Assembly (NCBI RefSeq): GCF_004348335.1
Contig: NZ_SMJW01000027.1
Span: forward strand, 1-46,644
Direction: 5' to 3'
Origin: Actinomadura bangladeshensis
GTDB taxonomy: Bacteria; Actinomycetota; Actinomycetes; Streptosporangiales; Streptosporangiaceae
Length of the DNA: 46,644 nucleotides
The notes beneath the pieces are model-generated. The model was not told the DNA's origin. It searched no databases and saw nothing but the letters and a program-made list of their open reading frames with translations. Shown one piece after another: positions 21,517-29,627 of this stretch (position 1 is the first letter of the stretch; every line of letters begins with the position of its first letter). The position numbers and the translations under genes are program-made.

Positions 21517-21873
21517 TCAAGCCGTGGAGTCTGTCTCGCGTTCGGCGAGGTACTCGTCGAGGAGGTTAAAGAGGACGTCGATGACGCGTTCTTCCTGTTC
21601 TGGAGGTAGGTCCCAGTGTTCCCAGCCGTCGGGGAGAGCGATGTGGCGCACGTGTCCTGACCAGCCGTGATTGCAGGTCTCGCCGCGGCGGGCGATGAGC
21701 CATTCCGTCCACCCCTGCAGGCCGGGCCCGCCATGGCGGATGGCGTGCTGGTCGTAGCCGGTCAGGAATGCCTCCAGGCCCGCAAGCCGGCCGCCGACCA
21801 CGAACATCCCCGGTCGGCGTCTGACGTTGGCGAAGTACTCGCGCTCGCTCATCTCGGTCAGATCCTTGATCAC
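21517..21873 (-). CDS. Hypothetical protein, 118 residues
   Basis: I do not recognise this protein with certainty. It reads as a small soluble acidic protein: EREYFANVRRRPGMFVVGG near the start, then GLEAFLTGYDQHAIRHGG, WTEWLIARRGE, and a C-terminal helix DVLFNLLDEYLAER. The layout resembles small immunity-like or phage-associated proteins of actinomycetes. I chose GTG at 21873; ATG at 21852 is possible. It is divergent from the recombinase module with a 90-bp gap holding an inverted repeat. Confidence 0.65.
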   Translation of the reverse strand: MIKDLTEMSEREYFANVRRRPGMFVVGGRLAGLEAFLTGYDQHAIRHGGPGLQGWTEWLIARRGETCNHGWSGHVRHIALPDGWEHWDLPPEQEERVIDVLFNLLDEYLAERETDSTA

Positions 21874-21905
21874 CGATCTATGCTCCCACCTGCACACTTG
21901 CCAGA

Positions 21906-21946
21906 CGATTACTTCGGATGAAATAACCTTTCGTCTGATGTAATCG
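21906..21946. promoter_or_regulatory. Inverted repeat before the recombinase module
   Basis: Two 18-base arms (21906-21923 and 21929-21946) match at 15 of 18 positions around a five-base spacer, with outer ends CGATTAC and GTAATCG. The repeat lies 17 bases before the integrase start. It could be the operator of the XRE protein encoded in the same operon, or the recombinase crossover site. Confidence 0.55.
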
Positions 21947-21963
21947 GTGGAGGGTGGCGGAGC

Positions 21964-23112
21964 GTGAGCCATGACGGGACGGCGCCGGGTGCGGCGGGCC
22001 TGCATCTGGTCGGTGGGGCGGTGCTGTTGCGTCCCGAGGAACAGGTCGCCGCAGCGATGCTGGAGGGATGGCGCAATCAGCAGCTCGCCCGCAACCTCGC
22101 ATTCTCCACGATCGAGGGACGGGAGAACGCGGTGAAGGCGTTCTCCCGTCACGCCGACGCGTTCCCGTGGAACTGGACGCCGCAGATGGTGGACGAGTGG
22201 CTGGGTGATCTGCGGGCCGTCCGGCACCTGCGGCACTCAACGCTGCGCAACTACGCCGAGGCCGTCCGCTCGTTCTGTGCCTTCCTCACCGACCCCGCCT
22301 ACGGCTGGGCCGGCGAGTGCCAGCGCCGGTTCGGCACCCACCCGATCCAGGTCTGCCACGAGTGGAACACCGCCGTCCACCTGCAAGAAAACGAAGCTGA
22401 TCCCGCCAAGCGCGCCTTCACCCGCGATGAGCTGCAAGCCTTCTTCGACCACGCCGATGATCAGATCCACCGGGTCAGCGGCGCCGGCCGCAAGGGCTGG
22501 CTCCCGGCGTTCCGGGACGCCACCTTGTTCAAGACCGCCTACGCCTACGGGCTGCGCCGCCGCGAAACCCGGATGCTGGACGTGGTCGACTTCGGCCCCA
22601 ACCCGCACGCCCACGTTTTCGGCGACTTCGGCGTCTGCTACGTCCGCTGGGGCAAGGCGATGAAGGGCTCGCCACCCAAACGACGCAGTGTCCTGACCGT
22701 TGGCCCGCGCGACGGGATCGGCGGGATGGACTGGATCATCGACAACCTCGACCAATGGGTCACCGAAGCCCGGCCGGGATTCACCCATGCGGCGACCTCG
22801 ACGGCTCTTTGGCCATCCGAACGCAGCCCCCGGATCGGGTTCTCCCAGATCAACACCCGCTTCGCCGCCTACCGCGACGCGCTCGGCCTCGATTCTGGCC
22901 TGGACTTCCATTCCTTCCGCCGCTCCTACGTCACCCACCTCATCGAGGACGGCTGGGACCCTAGATTCGTCCAGGAGCAGGTCGGCCACGAGCACGCGAG
23001 CACCACCTCCCTCTACACCTGCGTGTCCTCGGACTTCCGCACCCGAACCCTGCGCCAAGCGATGGAATCGACCGTGAACGCCGCCCTCAGCACCAGAAGG
23101 ACGAACCGATGA
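21964..23112 (+). CDS. Tyrosine recombinase / integrase, first gene of a three-gene module
   Basis: This is a site-specific recombinase of 382 residues. A SAM-like N-terminal core-binding domain (about 30-130) precedes the catalytic domain. The catalytic residues are visible: R198 in YGLRRRE, a lysine near 231-235, H316 and R319 in HSFRRSYVTH, H342 in GHEH, and nucleophile Y351 in SLYTCVS. All are intact, so it could be active. The start is GTG. Its stop overlaps the ATG of the XRE gene (ATGA), so the three genes are translated together. It differs from the N-terminal AP2-type phage integrase remnant at 42704. No attachment site can be assigned from sequence alone. Confidence 0.93.
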   Translation: MSHDGTAPGAAGLHLVGGAVLLRPEEQVAAAMLEGWRNQQLARNLAFSTIEGRENAVKAFSRHADAFPWNWTPQMVDEWLGDLRAVRHLRHSTLRNYAEAVRSFCAFLTDPAYGWAGECQRRFGTHPIQVCHEWNTAVHLQENEADPAKRAFTRDELQAFFDHADDQIHRVSGAGRKGWLPAFRDATLFKTAYAYGLRRRETRMLDVVDFGPNPHAHVFGDFGVCYVRWGKAMKGSPPKRRSVLTVGPRDGIGGMDWIIDNLDQWVTEARPGFTHAATSTALWPSERSPRIGFSQINTRFAAYRDALGLDSGLDFHSFRRSYVTHLIEDGWDPRFVQEQVGHEHASTTSLYTCVSSDFRTRTLRQAMESTVNAALSTRRTNR

Positions 23113-23444
23113 AACGCCAGGTCAGCTACCAATGGCGGCTGCGAGAGACGATGGCCGCCCACGGCATGTTCACCGCCACCGACCTCGCCCAGCCACTCGC
23201 CGACCGCGGCATCACCCTGTCCTCGGTCCAGACCTGGCGGCTGGTCACCCACACGCCCGAACGGCTCTCCCTGGCGATCCTCGCCGCGCTCTGCGACATC
23301 TTCGACTGCACCCCCTCCGACCTGATCGCCACCAAGGCGGAGAACGCGGCGCCCCGCCGGACCGCCACCGGCGAGACCAGCGGCACCTCAGCGCAGATCG
23401 CCCCGATCAGGCCCAAGCGAGCCCGGATCCGCCCCGACCAGTGA
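23109..23444 (+). CDS. XRE-family helix-turn-helix regulator, second gene of the recombinase module
   Basis: This is a small DNA-binding protein of 111 residues. The Cro/C1-type helix-turn-helix covers about residues 7-75 (TATDLAQPLADRGITLSSVQTW, then LAILAALCDIFDCTPSDLI). A basic unstructured tail ends in PKRARIRPDQ. Both ends overlap neighbours by four bases. It may repress the module or act as a directionality factor. The inverted repeat at 21906 is a candidate binding site. Confidence 0.88.
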   Translation: MKRQVSYQWRLRETMAAHGMFTATDLAQPLADRGITLSSVQTWRLVTHTPERLSLAILAALCDIFDCTPSDLIATKAENAAPRRTATGETSGTSAQIAPIRPKRARIRPDQ

Positions 23445-24925
23445 GCTCCACCCGCCGCCTCGCCCGAGAACGCTACGAACGCCACCACATCCGCGACTGC
23501 GCCCGCTGCGGCCGAAGAGCCGCCAAGGCCGCGAACTGGTCTGACGGGCCGATCTGCAGGACCTGCCTGCACCGGGCCGAGAACACCTACGGCACCTGCC
23601 CGAGCTGCGGAACCGACCGGCTCCTGCCCGGCCGCGACAGCCACGGCGCCGAGATCTACCGGGACTGCGCACGCATCACGCGTGACTTCTTCTGCTCCCG
23701 CTGCGGATTCGAGGGCCAGCTCTATTCAGGTCGGCTCTGCACCCGATGCACCCTGACCGACCTGGTCCACGCCGTCTTCGACGACGGAACCGGCGCGATC
23801 ACCCCGGCGCTCCGGATACTCGCCGACCGGCTGATCGCCTCACCCAACCCCAAATCGACCTGGACCTGGCTGCGACGCTCCCACGTTCGCGGCCTCATCA
23901 GCGACCTCGCGCGCGGAACTACCCCGCTCACCCACGAGGCACTCCACCAACTCCCGAACTGGAGAACCGTCGCTCACCTGCGCGACCTGCTCATGGCCAG
24001 CGGGGCACTGCCCATGATCGACAAGCAGCTCCTTCATCACGAGACCTGGCTCGCTCACCGACTCGCCGAACTCCACGACGACCCTCACCAACGACTGCTG
24101 CGCGCCTTCGCCACCTGGCACCAGCTACCCCGCATGCGCGCCCGCGCCGCGATCAAGCCACTCACACCCGGCTCCCGCAACTTCGCCGGCGAACAGCTCA
24201 AGGCGGCCCACGGGTTCCTGACCTGGCTCGACACCTCAGGCCAGACCCTGGCCTCCTGCACACAAGCCCTGCTCGACGCCTGGCACGCCACTCATCCACA
24301 GCACCAGCACAACACGCTTCGGGTCTTCCTGCGCTGGGCCATGCACGACGGCCACATGCCCAAGCTGCGGGTTCCGACCCCGACGGTCGCCAAGGCAGCA
24401 CCTATGTCTCAACGCCGCCGCCTTCAACTCCTCCGGCGAGCTCTCACCGACGAGCGCCTAGCCTTGCCCACCCGGGTCGCGGCCTGTCTCACGCTCCTCT
24501 ACGCCCAGCCCATCACCCGGATCGTTCGTCTCACCCTCGACGACCTCACCCACCAAGACGGCGAACTACACCTCCGCCTCGGCAACCCACCAACCCCGGT
24601 GCCCGAACCCTTCGCCACCCTCCTGCTCAAGCTGGCCGACGACCGACCCCACCTCAACACCGCGACCAACACCGGCACTCGGTGGCTGTTCCCCGGCCGC
24701 CGCGCGGGTCAACCCGCCAACCCCAGCGGCATCCGCGAGCACCTACGCCGCGCAGGCTTCCTCACCGGCGCCGCCCGGCCAGCAGCCCTCCGCCAGCTCG
24801 TTCTCCAGACCCCGGCCCCCGTCATCGCCAAATCCCTCGGCTGCCACCACGTCACCACGACACGAGTCGCCGCCGACGCCGGCGGAACGTGGAACCACTA
24901 CGCCCCCGACGACCACTCCAAGTGA
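23441..24925 (+). CDS. Zinc-ribbon protein with degenerate tyrosine-recombinase-like C-terminus, third gene of the module
   Basis: The protein has 494 residues and starts at GTG overlapping the previous stop (GTGA). The N-terminus carries a dense set of cysteine pairs (20/23, 39/42, 53/56, 85/88, 100/103), typical of zinc ribbons. The middle is alpha-helical and resembles a core-binding domain (FLTWLDTSGQTLASC, NTLRVFLRWAMHDGHMP). The C-terminus has recombinase-like traces: an arginine in QPITRIVRLTLDDL, R451, H469/H470 in LGCHH and Y487 in WNHYAP. The HxxR box is not preserved in usual form. It may be a partner recombinase or an accessory DNA-binding factor. Context ties its role to that of the integrase. 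Confidence 0.75.
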   Translation: MSSTRRLARERYERHHIRDCARCGRRAAKAANWSDGPICRTCLHRAENTYGTCPSCGTDRLLPGRDSHGAEIYRDCARITRDFFCSRCGFEGQLYSGRLCTRCTLTDLVHAVFDDGTGAITPALRILADRLIASPNPKSTWTWLRRSHVRGLISDLARGTTPLTHEALHQLPNWRTVAHLRDLLMASGALPMIDKQLLHHETWLAHRLAELHDDPHQRLLRAFATWHQLPRMRARAAIKPLTPGSRNFAGEQLKAAHGFLTWLDTSGQTLASCTQALLDAWHATHPQHQHNTLRVFLRWAMHDGHMPKLRVPTPTVAKAAPMSQRRRLQLLRRALTDERLALPTRVAACLTLLYAQPITRIVRLTLDDLTHQDGELHLRLGNPPTPVPEPFATLLLKLADDRPHLNTATNTGTRWLFPGRRAGQPANPSGIREHLRRAGFLTGAARPAALRQLVLQTPAPVIAKSLGCHHVTTTRVAADAGGTWNHYAPDDHSK

Positions 24926-25064
24926 CCACCTCTGAGACCGCCGCTTCGAATACAGATCACTTGATCAACGACTCCTGCCAGTATCAACCTTGTCACGTGG
25001 TTTGGTTGCGCTCGTAGGCGTCGCGCAGGTAGTCGTACACCGCCCGCTCGGGGATGCGGCACGT

Positions 25065-25720
25065 GCGGCGCAGCGGGTCGCCTCGTTCTGCACCGCCCGG
25101 ATCATCCAGGTACGCCTGGAACCGCCGCAGCCTTACATCGTCAGCGAGTACATCGACGGGCAGAGCCTGCAGGCCGCCGTCACCGGCACCGGCGAGCGGG
25201 CACCGCGCCTGTTCGCCGCGGACGATCTGCACCGCCTCGGAGTCGGGATCGCCACCGCGCTGACGGCCATCCACCAGGCCAAGGTGGTGCACCGCGACCC
25301 TCAAGCCCGGCAACGTGATGCTGGGCCCGGACGGTCCCCGGCTGATCGATTTCGGGATCGCGCGAGTGCTGGACACCGGCTCGGCCTCCCAGGGCGGCGG
25401 GCTGGTCGGGACGCTCCGGTACATGCCCCCAGAGGTGTACGCAGGGCAGCGGGCCGGCGCCGAGGCGGACGTGTTCGCCTGGGGCGCGATCATGGTCTTC
25501 GCCGCCACCGGCACGCGCCCGTCGGCGCGGTCGATCCTGGCGGCGCTGACCGGCGACCCCCGCAAGGAGGCCGCCGGTTCGCAGGACCTGGTGGCCGCCG
25601 GGGCCGCACAGGCCGGGCCGTACACCGGATGGGAGCCGTGCGACCCGGCGCTGGGCAAGGTCGTCGAGAACGCCTACACCGTCCTGCCCCTGGAGGAGCA
25701 GAACCTGGTCCCGATGTGGT
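25065..25720 (+). pseudogene. Decayed serine/threonine protein kinase
   Basis: Kinase sequence is readable in two frames. The first gives PYIVSEYIDGQSLQ and ALTAIHQAKVVHRD; one extra C at about 25299 shifts it, and LKPGNVMLG, LIDFGIARV, GTLRYMPPEV and ADVFAWGAI follow in the next frame. The ATP-binding N-lobe is missing, and the C-lobe lacks a stretch between AATGT and RPSARSILAAL. Truncation, frameshift and internal deletion make it nonfunctional. It resembles the cytosolic part of actinomycete Hanks-type kinases. Confidence 0.85.
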
Positions 25721-26424
25721 GCCTGGGACCACCCGGCGCCGGGGCCGTGCTCCGGCCCGGCGTCAACGGCCGGCGGCGAGTCATACCAGGGCGGGCCTGG
25801 TGCGGCGCCGGTCGACCGCCCCGCGCCCCGAAGCGGCGTGGCCCCGCACCCGGGCTCGGCCTGTGCGGCCTTGCCCCCATCAGAATGGGGGAGGACGCGG
25901 GAGTGTTGGGCTTGGCCTGCGTGTACCGCGGGCCCCAGAGCGGCCTCATCCCGGCCCCAGGCGTGATCACCGGTGGGCTGTCAGAGCCGTGTTTGCCCTG
26001 GTCAGGGGTGGTGGGTCGCGTGGGACTCGAACCCACAACCTACGGATTAAAAGTCGGCTGCTCTCGTATCAGAACAGTGCTCTCAGTCTCAGACTGTGCC
26101 GCTTCGTCCACGTCCAGCACCATCCCCGTGCCGCCACCTTCCACTCGGTGCCAGTCCGTTTCGGAACCGCCGAGCAGACAACGAGCGAACATGGACGGCC
26201 ACCGAACACGCCTGACAACCATGGGAGTTCGTGTCCGTGAGGGGAGTCGCCCAGAAAACCCACACCAGATCACCGTTGCCGGCGCATGGACACTGCGGGC
26301 TCTAGCAGGACTCTTGAACTGCCGGGGCTTTGTTGTCGGCCATGGTGCCGAACTGTAGGTGGTGCCGTTGCCTTCTCGGGCTGAACTGCCCTGTCGTGTC
26401 TGTGTCGGTGGTTAGGGGGTGGTC
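25721..26424. other. Noncoding stretch containing tRNA-Lys repeat B
   Basis: No gene is supported. It contains a short hairpin CCCCCAT-CAGA-ATGGGGG (25874-25891) and the 186-bp repeat described separately. Long open frames here are read-through of the tRNA fragment and are not genes. Confidence 0.5.
26009..26194 (-). repeat. tRNA-Lys(TTT) 3'-half repeat, copy B: putative attachment site, left edge of the catabolic island
   Basis: Bases 26009-26054 on the minus strand are the 3' half of tRNA-Lys: anticodon loop CTTTTAA, T arm GGTTCGAGTCC and encoded CCA. They equal copy C at 38829 over 46 bases. The 5' half of the tRNA is replaced by unrelated DNA. The last 34 bases (26161-26194) again match copy C nearly exactly, and both copies are 186 bp. 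A 50-codon frame (stop at 26040, ATG at 26192) reads MFARCLLGGSE to PTFNP. The anticodon-to-CCA extent is the usual crossover segment of tyrosine integrases. Confidence 0.75.
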
Positions 26425-27198
26425 ATGTTCCGCCCGTACGGTCAGAATGATTTGTTGCTGGCGATGATGGAGACCCTGGTCAGGGACGGTGACTGGGCGC
26501 CGGTCCAGGCAGCGTTCGAGTCGACCAAAGGGGACTTCACCGCGAAGTTCGTCGTTGCTTTAGAGGCGCGGTTCGCGCAGTTGGTACCCCCAGAGGTGTT
26601 CATCGACGTCCCTGAGCGTCCGGAGGAGCTTCGCAAAGCTGATCTGGACGCTTTGGTGCGACCGGTGGCTGAAGGCTTCCTTCGCTCGTACCCGTCAAAG
26701 GACGAATTGGTGAGCCAGGCCCACCAGATCCGGCGAAGGCAAGACCGCCGGCCTCCCTGGATTCCGCGCCTGGACATGGACGGCAACCGCATACCGATGC
26801 CCAAGACCGAAGAGTCTTCTGGCCGGACGCACCCCGCGCGTCCTCTGACGATCACGGCTCTGTCTGAACTCGGTGAGGTGCCGGTCCTGTTGCCCGCCGA
26901 GGACTGGGAGCGGCCGGAGTTGGCCATGATGCCTGGTGGGATCGGGGAGTGGGGGGCGGCCCTGCACGCGGTGCTGGGCCTCACTCATGAGCGCGGACCT
27001 GCCACGACCGTCCGCTTGGGGACGCTTACTCTAACGAGGCCCTGGTTCCGGAAGGCACGCGGTGGTGGCCGAGGGGGCGGATCCGCCGCTGTCCGCCGCG
27101 GCGGATCCGGGCGTGGCGAGCGAGTTGCGGGGCGCTGCATGCGGTCGAGGGCTTGGTCGGTGTCCCCAGCCCGCTGCACAGTTACCTGCTGTGCGTGA
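26425..27198 (+). CDS. Hypothetical protein, possibly C-terminally frameshifted
   Basis: I do not recognise this protein. The start is ATG after AGGGGG. The first 200 residues look like a genuine soluble protein: helical and acidic at first (NDLLLAMMETLVRDGDWAPVQAAFES), then a Pro-rich stretch (RRPPWIPRLDMDGNRIPMP), then VPVLLPAEDWERPELAM and GALHAVLGL-type sequence. From about residue 200 (27020 on) the composition turns Arg/Gly-rich and unnatural, while another frame reads more naturally, so the real protein may end earlier or be frameshifted. It is inside the island, just right of the tRNA-Lys repeat. Confidence 0.5.
   Translation: MFRPYGQNDLLLAMMETLVRDGDWAPVQAAFESTKGDFTAKFVVALEARFAQLVPPEVFIDVPERPEELRKADLDALVRPVAEGFLRSYPSKDELVSQAHQIRRRQDRRPPWIPRLDMDGNRIPMPKTEESSGRTHPARPLTITALSELGEVPVLLPAEDWERPELAMMPGGIGEWGAALHAVLGLTHERGPATTVRLGTLTLTRPWFRKARGGGRGGGSAAVRRGGSGRGERVAGRCMRSRAWSVSPARCTVTCCA
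27078..27109. other. Perfect 12-bp inverted repeat
   Basis: CGGATCCGCCGC (27078-27089) is repeated in reverse complement at 27098-27109 around an eight-base loop. It lies where coding signal changes frame between two hypothetical genes and may be a terminator or a fold at a past rearrangement. Confidence 0.55.
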
Positions 27199-27578
27199 CT
27201 CGGGCGTCCGACGGCACGGACACCGTCGACACCGTTCACCGTGTGCACCTGTCGTGCCCGGGCGAGTACTGGTGCCACGGTGGCGGCTGCCCCGACGCCG
27301 GTTCCCTGGACGTTGCACCGCTGCTGGAGCCGGTCATCGCCGCCGGGGACACGGCAGCTGTGGCCGACGCGAGCGAAGGCTGGGCCGAGGAAGCCTTCCA
27401 ACGACTGTACGGCACCAGCGAAATGGACGAGTACACCGACGAGGTTCTAGACCAGGTGGCTGTGAGGCTGTCGGCTTTCGGCTGGGTCGAACTGAACCGA
27501 GCGACGTGGGAAGGCGGCGTGGAGGACTTGCTCTGCGCCGGAGGAAACAATGGCCGACGAGGGTGCTCTCACAGGTGA
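27153..27578 (+). CDS. Hypothetical protein, possibly missing its original N-terminus
   Basis: The frame from TTG gives a 141-residue acidic protein I do not recognise: VGVPSPLHSYLLCVTRASDGTD, a Cys/His cluster LSCPGEYWCHGGGCPDAG, then EPVIAAGDTAAVADASEGWAEEAF. The Cys/His cluster could bind metal. Just upstream another frame (from GTG near 27062) reads naturally as VAEGADPPLSAAADPGVASELRG and would join this one through a one-base shift near 27127. The gene may therefore be a frameshifted longer one. It overlaps the next small gene by 29 bases. Confidence 0.5.
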   Translation: MVGVPSPLHSYLLCVTRASDGTDTVDTVHRVHLSCPGEYWCHGGGCPDAGSLDVAPLLEPVIAAGDTAAVADASEGWAEEAFQRLYGTSEMDEYTDEVLDQVAVRLSAFGWVELNRATWEGGVEDLLCAGGNNGRRGCSHR

Positions 27579-27756
27579 CGAGGGGCAAGAGGTCATCGAC
27601 ACCAGCGAGGCCAGCCAAGAACAGTGGGGCACGAGCCTCCTGACCGCAGCGGAAGACTTCCTGCGCGGGCGTATCGACGCACTGGGGCAGTTGACCGATC
27701 CCGTCCAGAGCGCCCTGCTCGGGCTGCACCGGGGGCTCACCTGCGCAGCCGTGTGA
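27550..27756 (+). CDS. Small acidic hypothetical protein, 68 residues
   Basis: ATG is preceded by a strong GGAGG five bases upstream. The peptide is acidic and helical (EQWGTSLLTAAEDFLRGRIDALGQLTDPVQSAL cut by no odd residues) and resembles no family I know. It overlaps the end of the preceding hypothetical gene and meets the convergent monooxygenase gene by about 20 bases. It is probably co-transcribed with the upstream gene. Confidence 0.55.
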   Translation: MADEGALTGDEGQEVIDTSEASQEQWGTSLLTAAEDFLRGRIDALGQLTDPVQSALLGLHRGLTCAAV

Positions 27757-29620
27757 AGAAGTCGGCCAGTTCGCCGGTCGCCGCCAGAGGCATGACATGC
27801 GCGACATACTGATCTGGTCGCACGAGGACAACGGCACCACCACGGTCGATCGTGCGCGCTTCGAAGATGTCGTCCTCCGGCATCGTGGCGTGGACCCGCT
27901 CGAGGTCGGCCAGGGCGAACGGACCGACCCTCGGCTTGAAGACCTCGGGCACCTGGGAGAGTTCGATCGCGTGGTGGTCTTGCTGGTAGACGACCTCAAG
28001 GTCGAACCAGTCGTGGGGCCTGACGCCTTCCGGAAGCCCGGTGAGCGGCGAGTCGGAGGACGTGGTGAGCCATTCCGCGAGTTCGGCGACTGCGGAGCCG
28101 TCACCGCCGGGTGCCGCCTCGTCCGCGAACACGTAGATCCTCCAGCGCCCGTCGGCCGTCGCTTGATGCCCCAGATGTACGGGATTGGTGTCGGCCACGC
28201 GTCGTACCCTCGCGGAGGCGAAGCGCTGCCCGATCGGGAAGCCCTTGGCCAGGTCACGGTGCATCGGGCGGCCGACGATCATCGATGGGGCGTATTCCGT
28301 CCGGAATCCGGTGCGGAACTCCTCCGTGGACTTGAAGTACTCCGGCAACTCCGCGGCGTCGGCGAACTCGTCGGCCTTCTTGGCCATCATCGACGACCAC
28401 GCCTTGTCGAAGTCGATCAGGTTCTTCGCGATGACCTTGCGTTCCGCGCCGTACGTGGTGAGCAGCGCCTCCGGCGCCCGTCCGTCCAGGACGTGGCCCA
28501 GCTTCCAGCCGAGGTTGAATCCGTCCTGCAGGGAGACGTTCATTCCCTGGCCGCCCTTGGCGCTGTGCGTGTGGCAGGCGTCGCCCAGGATGAACACGTG
28601 CGGCAGACGATCGCCGGTCTCCGTCGGCGGCACGTCGTCGAACTGATCGGCGAGCCGGTGTCCGACCTCGTAGACGCTGAACCAGGCCACCTTCTTCACG
28701 TCCAGCGAGTACGGATGCAGGATCGCGGCGGCCTTCGCTATGACGGCCTCCACCGGCGTACCGCGCACCTTTCCCGCGTCGTCGGCGGGGACCTCACCCA
28801 GGTCGACGTATAGGCGGAACAGGAACCCGCCTTCGCGGGGAATGACCATCATGTTGCCGCCGCTGCTCGACTGGATGGTCGACAGCAGGCGGATGTCGGG
28901 GAAGTCGGTGTCAGCCAGGATGTCGAGAACGCCCCACGCATGGTTCGCGCTGTGGCCCTCGAACTGGCAGCCGATCATCTGGCGCACCCTGCTGTGCGCG
29001 CCGTCGGCCCCGACGAGGTACTTCGCACGGACCTGGAATTCCTTGCCGGCGGTCTCTCCCACGGAGTAGGCCAGGGTGGCGAGCACCGGGTGCTCGATTC
29101 CGGGGAGGACCTGGTGGCTCACGTACTCCACGCCGAAGTCCGGGCGCATCCTGGTCGGCGAGTTCGCCATGAACTCGGCGAAGTAGTCGAGTACGCGCGC
29201 CTGGTTGACGAGGATGTGCGGGAACTCGCTCAGACCTTTGGGGTCGTCGGGCGACCGGCCGACCCTGGCGATGTGCGTGGGATCGTCCGGGTCCGGCTGC
29301 CAGAAGGCGAACTCGGTGACGTGGTGCGCCTCGGCGGCCAGCCGGTCCGCGAAGCCGAACGCTTGGAAGGTCTCGACACTCCGCGCCTGGAGCCCGTCGG
29401 CATGACCGGTCTGCAGGCGCCCCGCACGGCGCTCGATGATACGCGTGCTGATCCGGGGGAACTGCGAGAGCTGGGCCGCAGTGATCATTCCGGCCGGTCC
29501 GGTGCCCACGATGAGAACGTCGACCTCGTCGGGGAGGCCGTCGGGACGGTTCAGCCCGACACCGGCGGCAGGCTGAACGCGGGGATCGCCCGAGACGTAT
29601 CCGAAGTGATGGAACTGCAT
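27737..29620 (-). CDS. FAD-dependent aromatic hydroxylase, phenol 2-monooxygenase / 3-hydroxybenzoate 4-monooxygenase type
   Basis: This flavoprotein uses NAD(P)H and oxygen to hydroxylate a phenolic ring. It has 627 residues, the length of MobA/phenol hydroxylase proteins with a C-terminal thioredoxin-like dimerisation domain. The FAD site is VDVLIVGTGPAGM (about 33-45), with the middle motif LVGADGAHSRVR and the second FAD motif FILGDACHTHSAKGGQGMN. The C-terminal domain begins at about 450 (IGQRFASARV) with RWRIYVFAD. I chose ATG at 29620; the open frame beyond is a shadow. It is the last gene of the nine-gene operon, seven bases after the class II aldolase gene. The substrate is probably a hydroxybenzoate produced by the upstream enzymes. 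Confidence 0.9.
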   Translation of the reverse strand: MQFHHFGYVSGDPRVQPAAGVGLNRPDGLPDEVDVLIVGTGPAGMITAAQLSQFPRISTRIIERRAGRLQTGHADGLQARSVETFQAFGFADRLAAEAHHVTEFAFWQPDPDDPTHIARVGRSPDDPKGLSEFPHILVNQARVLDYFAEFMANSPTRMRPDFGVEYVSHQVLPGIEHPVLATLAYSVGETAGKEFQVRAKYLVGADGAHSRVRQMIGCQFEGHSANHAWGVLDILADTDFPDIRLLSTIQSSSGGNMMVIPREGGFLFRLYVDLGEVPADDAGKVRGTPVEAVIAKAAAILHPYSLDVKKVAWFSVYEVGHRLADQFDDVPPTETGDRLPHVFILGDACHTHSAKGGQGMNVSLQDGFNLGWKLGHVLDGRAPEALLTTYGAERKVIAKNLIDFDKAWSSMMAKKADEFADAAELPEYFKSTEEFRTGFRTEYAPSMIVGRPMHRDLAKGFPIGQRFASARVRRVADTNPVHLGHQATADGRWRIYVFADEAAPGGDGSAVAELAEWLTTSSDSPLTGLPEGVRPHDWFDLEVVYQQDHHAIELSQVPEVFKPRVGPFALADLERVHATMPEDDIFEARTIDRGGAVVLVRPDQYVAHVMPLAATGELADFFTRLRR

Positions 29621-29627
29621 GCCGGGC

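Noticed and set aside
20371..21609. 412-codon frame overlapping the SDR gene on the same strand
   Set aside because: Arg/Pro-rich composition typical of an out-of-frame reading of high-GC DNA; the SDR frame has a clear Rossmann motif.
26009..26054. A functional tRNA-Lys gene at repeat B (and likewise at 38829)
   Set aside because: Only the half from anticodon to CCA is present; the D arm and 5' acceptor strand cannot be found in the adjacent bases.
24990..26358. Long plus-strand frames over the kinase region and tRNA-Lys repeat B
   Set aside because: They combine kinase fragments in different frames with translated tRNA sequence (VGLEPTTYGLK), a well-known artefact; no start or domain supports them.
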